Below, in pieces: positions 13,977 to 19,403 of a stretch of DNA of 19,403 bases (position 1 is its first letter; each line of letters opens with the position of its first letter). The DNA is from Planctomycetota bacterium (GTDB taxonomy: Bacteria > Planctomycetota > Phycisphaerae > UBA1845 > CAIVHJ01): positions 1-19,403 of the forward strand of contig JACZTW010000023.1 of assembly GCA_022573485.1 (NCBI GenBank), given 5' to 3'. The position numbers were made by a program, and so were the translations under genes. Under the pieces are notes generated by a model that made no database searches, was not told where the DNA came from, and saw nothing but the letters and a program-made list of their open reading frames with translations.

Positions 13977-15474
13977 AGCGGACAGATCAAGGGATATTGG
14001 CGTTATCATCGCGCCAGATAAATTGAGCGCTGCCATACGCTTTTGCGATGGGGGCGATCCCACGCCTCCGACGCGAGAGGAAATCCTGGAAGCGCTGGAG
14101 GAGCACCGCGTTGCCGCCGGTCCGGAAGTGGAGGAGCGTGTAGATGAATTCTTGCGTTTGTTGAAGAGCGACGACGTACCAGAGGAGGATTTTATGGTCG
14201 CCGAAGGAAGGGCGGTCGTGGAAGGAGAGGATGAGGAATTTATCCTGGACGAGGTCTATGCCCATCAGGAACAGAACTGGCTGTTGGACGCGCCGATCAA
14301 TTACTACAAGTTCAGCTCCATCGTCACTGTAGAGGCGGAGACTGTGATCGGGCGAATACCGCCTCTAGTTCCGTCTGAGAGTGGTATTGACGTGCTCGGC
14401 AATGAAATCAGGCCACAACGCGAGCCACAATCCATGGAGTTGGATGCGACGGTTCGGCGTAGCAGTGAGGAGGGCAGTCAGATCATTGCGATCGTCTCAG
14501 GTCGCGTTGTGATTGACAAGAAGCAACTCAGCATTCGGGAGGCGCTCCTCATTCAAGGAGATGTAAACTTCGAAACTTGCAACATTGAATCGCGGGTGGA
14601 TGTGGACGTAAAGGGCAGCGTGCTTGATCGCTTTGAGGTCAATTCGGGGGGCACCATCAGCATCAGCGGCGTCATCGAAGCTGCCAAGGTCACAGCTAAA
14701 TCAGATATCTTCATTTGCGGCGGAATCATGGGTCGCGACTCCGGTCTCGTGTTTGCCTGTGGTGAGATCGTTGCCCGGTTTGCTCACGAGGCGGATCTCG
14801 TTGCGGAGGGCTCGATCAAGATTCACAGCGAATTGATGGCCTGCCGCGTTCAAACAGAGGATTCGCTCATAATTGAGCACGGATCGGTCATCGGCGGCTA
14901 CGTTTATGCCAGAGAGGGAGTTACGATCGGGACACTGGGCAGCGACGCGTATGTCCCCACGAATGTTATCGTAGGATTCCATCCTCGCGTGTTGCGGGAG
15001 GCGACCAAGTTCAGCGCGACCTTGAAGCGCGAGCAAAAAGAACTCGGACGACAGCGACGCGTGATGGAAGCGCTCAGTGCGGACGAGAAGCGGTTGAATG
15101 AGGAGCAACTCAGGGAGTGTGCTGACCTGCACATCAAGAGCGCGGAGTTGGAATTCAAGATCGCCGATGCCGAGGAAGAGCGTACCCAGCTTCTGGCCGA
15201 CGCTCGTGCCCAGAATTCCCCGACGGTGCGGGTGTTAAGCGTCGTCTATCCGGGCACCACGATCAGCATCGGCTGGCACTCAACTACGATCAAGCGCGAA
15301 TTGAAGGGTTCTATTTCGATTGAACTACGCGAGATCGACGAGGTCGCCACGTTTGTCGCGGTCAATCAAGTGACGGGCATGATCGACCACCTGGAGACGG
15401 AGGAGGTTTCTGCGGACGATCTCCTGATGGGGCTGCAACGGAACGATGCGACAAATGTTGAGTTGCCCGCCTGA
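13963..15474 (+). CDS. FapA family (DUF342) beta-helix/coiled-coil protein
   Basis: The 503-residue product matches the architecture of FapA (flagellar assembly protein A, DUF342). Residues 1-110 form an acidic N-terminal domain. About 110-180 hold INYYKFSSIVTVEAETVIGR and IPPLVPSESGIDVLGNEIRP, the family's characteristic region. About 180-340 is a right-handed beta-helix with rungs such as LLIQGDVNFETCNIESRVDV and GGTISISGVIEAAKVTAKSD. About 345-415 is a charged coiled coil (LKREQKELGRQRRVMEAL), and a short beta-rich end includes YPGTTISIG. I chose the ATG at 13963 over the TTG at 13948. No flagellar genes are in the window. By family it may act as a scaffold or signalling adaptor; its actual role here is unknown. 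Confidence 0.88.
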   Translation: MANSEADRSRDIGVIIAPDKLSAAIRFCDGGDPTPPTREEILEALEEHRVAAGPEVEERVDEFLRLLKSDDVPEEDFMVAEGRAVVEGEDEEFILDEVYAHQEQNWLLDAPINYYKFSSIVTVEAETVIGRIPPLVPSESGIDVLGNEIRPQREPQSMELDATVRRSSEEGSQIIAIVSGRVVIDKKQLSIREALLIQGDVNFETCNIESRVDVDVKGSVLDRFEVNSGGTISISGVIEAAKVTAKSDIFICGGIMGRDSGLVFACGEIVARFAHEADLVAEGSIKIHSELMACRVQTEDSLIIEHGSVIGGYVYAREGVTIGTLGSDAYVPTNVIVGFHPRVLREATKFSATLKREQKELGRQRRVMEALSADEKRLNEEQLRECADLHIKSAELEFKIADAEEERTQLLADARAQNSPTVRVLSVVYPGTTISIGWHSTTIKRELKGSISIELREIDEVATFVAVNQVTGMIDHLETEEVSADDLLMGLQRNDATNVELPA

Positions 15475-15642
15475 TCGATTGGCAAGCAACGCGGGTTTGA
15501 CCAGGCCAGCTACACATATTACGTTCAGTTACGCAGCAACTGTGCCAAATCTGCGACTGGCGACGGTACCTGCCGGCACGACCAGATAGTCACTGGATAA
15601 CCAACAGAATGGACAAGCTACTTTGGCAGCATTTAGCCGGGA

Positions 15643-16779
15643 CTAGGGCGCGGCCGCAAGCACAACTGGGTCAACTGCCGTGTTGGCGCCGGCGGTCACC
15701 TCGACATCGAATACCGTCTCGCTGGTGAAGCCCGCCAAAGAATACACGACTGAATAGGTTCCGGATTCCAGTCCGTTGAGCACGTATGAACCGTCCTCGG
15801 CGGTCGCAGTGGTCGTGACTCCTACATCTCCCAGGAAGGCGGACACAGCTACGCCTGCGAGTGGAGCATCCGACTCATCAACTACTTCACCGGAAGCCGT
15901 ACCGGTTGATTCCAGCTCGGTGATGCGGAGCGCCAGCGACGGCTTGAACAGAAAACTCTCAATCTGGGAAGCATCGTTGACGTCACCGCCGGGAATGGGC
16001 ACGAACGCCTTGCTCACATCCACGTCCAGCAGCAGAGTCGTCGTCTCGTCGCCCGTGATCGTGAAGTCGAATGTCAGCTTGATGCCGGTCTGCTCACCAC
16101 TGGGCACCGTCAGTTCAAACTCGCGCCCGTCAGCCAGAACCACGTGCCCGGAGGAGACGATGAATCGAATCTGGGAGTAGCTGCTGGCGGTCAGGCTCGC
16201 ACTCGCCAGTGGTGCCGTCGCGCCGTTCTGAAGGTCGAGCAGATCGAACGTCACTTCCTCATCGAGGATTGTGACGAACGCGCTTTCACTTTCGTCTGAA
16301 TCGTCTTCCCCCGCCTCGTCGTCGGTATCGTCATCTGAGTCGTCGCCGTTGTCATTGGCATTGCCATTCTCATTCTCATTTGCGTTGTCATTTTCGTTGT
16401 CATTCTCGTTGCCGTCATCCGTTTCCTGGGCAGGGCCGGCGTTTCCATTGTCATTTGCATTGTCATTGCCACCGTCATCCGACCCGCCATCATCGCCGTT
16501 GTCATTCTCGTTGTCGCCATCACCGCCGTCGTCCGAAATCTCGTTGCCATTCTCGCTGTCGCCATCGTCGGACGCATCCTGGCGGACTTCGATACGCGTG
16601 ATGGTCACGCTTGCTTCGGTAACCAAAGAGAAAGGAAACGGTGCGTCGGTGATGAGCATTTCCAGCGTGCCGGTTCCGCCGCCGAGCGAAAACAAATCAC
16701 AGCCGGTCGGCAAGAGCATCGTTGCGACTGCGCCCCAAAGGCACGCCAGACCGAGAATCGCTTTCCGAGATTTAACCAT
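15643..16779 (-). CDS. DUF4382 lipoprotein with acidic Asn/Asp/Glu insert and CarboxypepD-regulatory-like domain
   Basis: The 378-residue product starts with a signal peptide (KSRKAILGLACLWGAVATML) leading to the lipobox-like PTGC with Cys27. DUF4382 begins at GTLEMLITDAPFPF (37-50) and continues with VTITRIEV. It is then interrupted by a 99-residue acidic, Asn-rich insert (68-166) and resumes at FVTILDEEVTFDLLDLQNGA and SYSQIRFIVSSGHVVL. The C-terminus, from about 293, is a carboxypeptidase-regulatory-like beta-sandwich (GTASGEVVDESDAPLAGVAV then EDGSYVLNGLESGTYSVVYS). Probably cell-surface or periplasmic; the function of DUF4382 is not established. The ATG at 16779 has GGAGGT at ideal spacing, so I reject the longer frame starting at 16797. 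Confidence 0.88.
   Translation of the reverse strand: MVKSRKAILGLACLWGAVATMLLPTGCDLFSLGGGTGTLEMLITDAPFPFSLVTEASVTITRIEVRQDASDDGDSENGNEISDDGGDGDNENDNGDDGGSDDGGNDNANDNGNAGPAQETDDGNENDNENDNANENENGNANDNGDDSDDDTDDEAGEDDSDESESAFVTILDEEVTFDLLDLQNGATAPLASASLTASSYSQIRFIVSSGHVVLADGREFELTVPSGEQTGIKLTFDFTITGDETTTLLLDVDVSKAFVPIPGGDVNDASQIESFLFKPSLALRITELESTGTASGEVVDESDAPLAGVAVSAFLGDVGVTTTATAEDGSYVLNGLESGTYSVVYSLAGFTSETVFDVEVTAGANTAVDPVVLAAAP
16282..16578 (-). repeat. Low-complexity acidic Asn/Asp/Glu tract inside the DUF4382 gene
   Basis: Residues 68-166 consist almost only of Asp, Asn, Glu, Gly and Ser, with many NDN, NEN and NDNG units. On the plus strand this appears as imperfect six-base repeats of the GTCATT / TTCTCA kind, so it is a likely site of replication slippage and length variation. 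It falls between two conserved beta strands of DUF4382, suggesting an exposed loop. Confidence 0.9.
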
Positions 16780-16786
16780 GTTTGTG

Positions 16787-16792
16787 ACCTCC
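16787..16792 (-). promoter_or_regulatory. Strong ribosome-binding site GGAGGT of the DUF4382 gene
   Basis: GGAGGT on the minus strand, seven bases before the ATG at 16779. It fixes the start at 16779 rather than at the ATG at 16797. Confidence 0.85.
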
Positions 16793-16930
16793 CACATGTA
16801 TTTTCGTCAACTCATATGGTCATCGTAATAACAGGGGATTACGCGCCAAGAAAAAAAACATCGGGGATCGGGGGCTGCCGTCGCGGATGCCTGGGGGGTC
16901 TGACGTGGGCGTTCGATGCGAGATTGGAGT

Positions 16931-17281
16931 TTACGCAGCGGAAATGAAGTCCTCTACGGTGCCGTGGATCTCCAGGATCTTGTCGAGTCGCGTGACGCGG
17001 ATGGAATCACGAAGGCGTCGATCCACACTGACGAGAACCACGCGCCGGCCGTCAATCTGGAAGCTCTTGCTCAATTGCACGAGCGAGCCGAGGGCGACGC
17101 TGGGTGCGAACTTGACCCGGCTGAGGTCCAACACGATCGGCTTCTTTGGATACTGCCCAGCAGCGGTATACACTTCGTCTATGAGCGCCCGCGTCGAGAT
17201 ATCGTTCAGCGTGCGTTTGCAGACTTCGATGAGCAGCACCTTGTCGTGCGGCTTGACTTCCGTGACCGAGCTATCTGACAT
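16931..17281 (-). CDS. STAS-domain protein (minimal anti-sigma antagonist-like)
   Basis: The 116-residue product is a single STAS domain: VLLIEVCKRTLNDISTRALI, then IVLDLSRVKFAPSVALGSLV, then RVVLVSVDRRLRDSIRVTRL and DKILEIHGTVEDFI. In RsbV-type antagonists the motif is Asp-Ser-x-Gly or Ser-Ser-x-Gly. Here the corresponding stretch is APSVALGS, so the acidic residue is missing but a Ser remains (about residue 62). It may be a non-phosphorylated or differently regulated STAS partner. The ATG at 17281 follows GAGAAAG. It is transcribed toward the DUF4382 gene, 151 bases upstream of that start. A T-rich run near 16850 follows it without a good hairpin. No cognate kinase is visible. Confidence 0.87.
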   Translation of the reverse strand: MSDSSVTEVKPHDKVLLIEVCKRTLNDISTRALIDEVYTAAGQYPKKPIVLDLSRVKFAPSVALGSLVQLSKSFQIDGRRVVLVSVDRRLRDSIRVTRLDKILEIHGTVEDFISAA

Positions 17282-17320
17282 ATGCTTTCTCGATGGCCTA
17301 TTTGGAGACAGGACACGACC

Positions 17321-17326
17321 ATCATA
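17321..17326 (-). promoter_or_regulatory. Possible -10 element of the STAS gene
   Basis: TATGAT on the minus strand, five of six to consensus, about 40 bases before the ATG at 17281. No convincing -35 lies 16-18 bases upstream. Confidence 0.3.
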
Positions 17327-17354
17327 ACGGGTTTTGGTCCGAGATGCACGGGCT

Positions 17355-17383
17355 CTGACTCATGGCTTTTTCGAGGCTACAAT
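17355..17383 (+). promoter_or_regulatory. Sigma70-like promoter of the DinB-like gene
   Basis: CTGACT (17355-17360) and TACAAT (17378-17383) are separated by 17 bases, matching the consensus in four and five positions. Transcription near 17390 would leave a short leader. It excludes the in-frame ATG at 17382, which lies inside the -10, and so supports the ATG at 17406. Confidence 0.6.
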
Positions 17384-17405
17384 GCTGGTAGCAGGGGGTT
17401 TCGGA

Positions 17406-17933
17406 ATGTCCGAACGTGTTGCCTGGACGGAACGTACGTTCAATTTTGATTTCCCGGTCGGTGTATGTCGCGAGATCATAGAGCGGCTGCGCGGTACGCC
17501 TGTCCGGGTCGAGGAGCTTATCCGCTCCGTGCCCGCGGATCGTCTCACAGCCCGGCCGGGCGCGGGCTGGTCGATCCAGCAAAACGTCGGCCACCTGCTG
17601 GACCTCGAGCCGCTGATGATGACTCGTCTGGATGAGTACGACGCCGGAGCTGAAGTGCTCCACGCGGCGGACATGAGCAATCAAAAGACCAACCAGGCTG
17701 GCCACAACGACAAGCCGATAGAGTCGATCCTGTCGGCGTTCGCGGAAGCGCGGGCCGAACTCGTCCGGCGGCTCGAATCGCTTGCCCCCGCCCGCTTCGG
17801 CCAAACCGCCTTGCACCCGCGACTGAATCAACCCATGCGCATTGTCGACATGATGTACTTCCAGGCCGAGCACGATGACTACCACTTGGCAAGAATCAGC
17901 GAACTCAACCAGCAATTTGGATTTAGTTTGTAG
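17406..17933 (+). CDS. DinB/YfiT-like putative metal-dependent protein
   Basis: The 175-residue product is a four-helix-bundle DinB-superfamily protein. The three metal-binding His of the family are present: His63 in WSIQQNVGHLLDLE, and His156 and His160 in YFQAEHDDYHLARI. Members act as thiol-dependent transferases or hydrolases or have no known activity; the name DinB reflects DNA-damage induction of one B. subtilis member. No substrate can be assigned here. An AGGGGG lies seven bases before the ATG. The gene ends 11 bases inside the 3' end of the converging membrane-protein gene. Divergent from the STAS gene, with 124 bases between starts. Confidence 0.88.
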   Translation: MSERVAWTERTFNFDFPVGVCREIIERLRGTPVRVEELIRSVPADRLTARPGAGWSIQQNVGHLLDLEPLMMTRLDEYDAGAEVLHAADMSNQKTNQAGHNDKPIESILSAFAEARAELVRRLESLAPARFGQTALHPRLNQPMRIVDMMYFQAEHDDYHLARISELNQQFGFSL

Positions 17934-19403
17934 CGTGGGGTCGTGACCCGCCAGATTGAACTCGTGTCAAGTAGAGATCCGTGCGGATGATCTTGCCGGT
18001 AATGTCAAGGATCGTGAAGAGCAGATCGCGTTTGCGGCGGAGTTCGGGAGCTTGTGGGAGATCGCGGCATTCGATTGTAGGGTGGGCATTGCCCACCGGC
18101 GACCAGTCGCCCTTCCGCGACCAGTCGCCCTGCTGGGGATCCGCGTGGAACTTCACTTCCGCGCCGGGGCAATCGTCAGTGATGACATAGAAGCGGTGGC
18201 GGTCGTCGGCCAGTGGCCGCTCGAATGTGAACTTGATCTTCGCTACGCCGTCGTCCTCAGCTTCCAGAATTTCAGTATCGAACAGCTCCCCGTGGATGAT
18301 CTCGCCTTGCCGGAATCGTCCTGCCTCGCGCATGTCGTCGGTCAGCAGGCGGCCCAGCAAACCTGAGAAGTAACGTTGGTCCTCGATGGCGATTGTGAAC
18401 GAGTGCGCGCCGATCTGCTCGATCGACGTGATGCCGGCGAGATTCTCGCTGTTCGAGTGTCCGCGCGGGCTGCCGACCAGTCGTCCTTCCATTGCGCCCG
18501 CGGCTCCTTGAGTGTAGGGTGGGTCTGGACCCACCTGCTGGGCGAGCTTCGGGGCGATCAGTGGATGCGGGGCATAGGTCAGCACGTGTGTTCGCAAAGT
18601 GTCGGCCGGGATGTTCCACGCTTTTTCGAGATTCAACGGCAGGTATACGTTGGCCAAGGGCAAGTTGATGATGAAGACGTCGCTGTGCGGCGGTGGGGGA
18701 GGATTCGCGGTCATTTGAGCGATCGTATAGTGTTCGGCGGCGACGACGCCGCGCCAGCAGAGGCGGTACACACAGAATGCTGCCACCGAGAGCAGAAGCA
18801 TCCCGATCGCGACGCCGCGGCTGGCTCGCGATTGACTGGGCGGGGCTGTGGCCGGTTTGAGGATCAGTGCGATCACGAAACCAACGCCTGCCATGTAGGC
18901 CATGTGCGGCGTGGCAAGGAATGGCACAACGGGCAGCACCGACAGCAGAATCCACGCCGGCCAGATCCACCAGCCGCGCACGCGCCGACAGGCCAGCGCG
19001 TAGCCGCATCCGAAAACCAGTACGACCGCGACCATCAGCGCGCAGTCGGCAGTGGACTCGATGAACGGGTTGTGATAGCGCGTCGGGCCGACGAACAGCG
19101 GCGCCTGCCAGACGACGCACGCCAGATAGTGCAGCAGCTTGGCCAGATACCATGGCACGTAGCTCCAGTCATCCGGCTGGCGGAGGTAGGCCGTGGGAAC
19201 GTGGCTCTCAAACAGGTTGATTCGCCACAATGCAAATGCCCCGGCGAGCGCCAACATCAGAGCGTGGGCCTTCCAACGGCGCTGGAGGTGTTCCCGCCCG
19301 CCGAAACCGAGGTCGAACGCCATAGCCAGAATCGGAAACACGACTGCGTTTTCACGGCTGAACAGTCCGCACACGAACAGCGCCAGCGTGGCTCCGAAAG
19401 CAC
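17923..19403 (-). CDS. Polytopic membrane protein, glycosyltransferase/TMTC-like, C-terminal part (runs off right edge)
   Basis: The frame is open to the window edge, so the N-terminus is missing; 493 codons before the stop are visible. The first visible segment, LALFVCGLFSRENAVVFPIL, resembles the Ser/Lys-Glu-Asn/Thr-Ala-hydrophobic motif of TMTC and PMT-type (GT-C fold) membrane proteins. At least six further hydrophobic segments follow, for example LMVAVVLVFGCGYALA and WIWPAWILLSVLPVVPFLA. After residue ~230 a soluble region of about 260 residues begins (FIINLPLANVYLPLNLEKAW). It contains YFSGLLGRLLTDDM and ends with basic residues. No catalytic residue is seen, and the first lumenal loop, where GT-C catalytic acids lie, would be off the window. 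Two palindromic repeats sit in frame in the soluble region. It converges with and overlaps the DinB-like gene by 11 bases. Confidence 0.78.
   Translation of the reverse strand, partial: AFGATLALFVCGLFSRENAVVFPILAMAFDLGFGGREHLQRRWKAHALMLALAGAFALWRINLFESHVPTAYLRQPDDWSYVPWYLAKLLHYLACVVWQAPLFVGPTRYHNPFIESTADCALMVAVVLVFGCGYALACRRVRGWWIWPAWILLSVLPVVPFLATPHMAYMAGVGFVIALILKPATAPPSQSRASRGVAIGMLLLSVAAFCVYRLCWRGVVAAEHYTIAQMTANPPPPPHSDVFIINLPLANVYLPLNLEKAWNIPADTLRTHVLTYAPHPLIAPKLAQQVGPDPPYTQGAAGAMEGRLVGSPRGHSNSENLAGITSIEQIGAHSFTIAIEDQRYFSGLLGRLLTDDMREAGRFRQGEIIHGELFDTEILEAEDDGVAKIKFTFERPLADDRHRFYVITDDCPGAEVKFHADPQQGDWSRKGDWSPVGNAHPTIECRDLPQAPELRRKRDLLFTILDITGKIIRTDLYLTRVQSGGSRPHATN
18077..18097. repeat. 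Palindromic repeat copy 1 inside the membrane-protein gene
   Basis: Core GGTGGGC-ATT-GCCCACC (18081-18097) preceded by GTAG: a 7-bp stem with a 3-base loop. On the coding strand it encodes VGNAHPT in frame. The same GTAGGGTGGG...CCCACC layout recurs at 18514-18535. Confidence 0.85.
18099..18131. repeat. Tandem 18-base duplication adjoining palindrome copy 1
   Basis: GCGACCAGTCGCCCT occurs at 18099-18113 and again at 18117-18131, period 18 bases (six codons). It encodes GDWSRK then GDWSPV. Each unit contains a short inverted repeat, GCGAC-CA-GTCGC. Confidence 0.85.
18514..18535. repeat. Palindromic repeat copy 2 inside the membrane-protein gene
   Basis: Core GGTGGGTC-TG-GACCCACC (18518-18535) preceded by GTAG: a perfect 8-bp stem with a 2-base loop. 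It encodes VGPDPPYT in frame. Related to the copy at 18077 by its shared 5' half and CCCACC end, but with a different centre. Confidence 0.85.

Noticed and set aside
16271..16828. Ser/Leu/Phe-rich plus-strand frame of 185 codons opposite the DUF4382 gene
   Set aside because: It is the mirror of the Asn/Asp/Glu tract. The minus-strand gene has a strong Shine-Dalgarno, a lipobox and a recognisable domain.
16846..16870. T-rich run downstream of the minus-strand STAS gene as an intrinsic terminator
   Set aside because: Eight T residues are present on the minus strand, but I could not draw a hairpin of more than four pairs before them.
17322..17915. 197-codon minus-strand frame opposite the DinB-like gene
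   Set aside because: The plus strand has a promoter, a Shine-Dalgarno and the three conserved His of the family; the minus frame has no motif.

Overview
The window looks like chromosomal DNA of moderately high GC from a Planctomycetota-type bacterium, possibly Phycisphaerae-like. This is an inference from gene content: a bactofilin with a zinc-ribbon N-terminus beside a plain bactofilin, a DUF4382 lipoprotein carrying an Asn/Asp/Glu tract, a very cysteine-rich lipoprotein, an animal-type transketolase, a FapA (DUF342) protein outside any flagellar context, and several STAS/SpoIIE partner-switching proteins. I saw no rRNA, tRNA, CRISPR array, transposase or phage gene. Intergenic gaps are small to medium and most genes are complete.

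Layout. 1-1759 (minus) is an NAD-salvage pair: nicotinate phosphoribosyltransferase followed by a nicotinamidase that overlaps it by 8 nt and runs off the left edge. 2079-3410 (plus) is a SpoIIE/RsbU-type phosphatase with an N-terminal sensor-like region. 3492-4403 (minus) is a two-gene bactofilin operon with a good sigma70-like promoter. 5070-8342 (plus) is a 1090-residue lipoprotein with Ig/PKD-like modules and about 64 cysteines in its last third, closed by a strong intrinsic terminator. A 68-residue Cys-containing lipoprotein with its own promoter follows. 9183-9674 (plus) is a STAS-domain protein. 9682-13173 (minus) holds transketolase and FolC. 13491-15474 (plus) holds a small predicted exported Cys-containing protein that overlaps a FapA-like beta-helix/coiled-coil protein. 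15643-16779 (minus) is the DUF4382 lipoprotein, 16931-17281 (minus) a second STAS protein, 17406-17933 (plus) a DinB/YfiT-like protein, and 17923-19403 (minus) the C-terminal part of a polytopic membrane protein resembling TMTC/PMT-type glycosyltransferases.

How the genes fit together. Three themes recur. First, housekeeping metabolism (NAD salvage, folate polyglutamylation, pentose phosphate). Second, signalling by partner switching: a SpoIIE phosphatase and two STAS antagonists are present, but no HATPase kinase is in the window. Third, envelope and scaffold architecture: two bactofilins, a FapA-like beta-helix protein, three predicted lipoproteins and a membrane glycosyltransferase-like protein. 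The least conventional material is the cysteine-repeat lipoprotein with its small lipoprotein neighbour, the zinc-ribbon bactofilin pair, the acidic insert splitting the DUF4382 domain, and two short palindromic repeats that sit in frame inside the membrane-protein gene. Function is inferred from recognised sequence motifs only; no database search was run.
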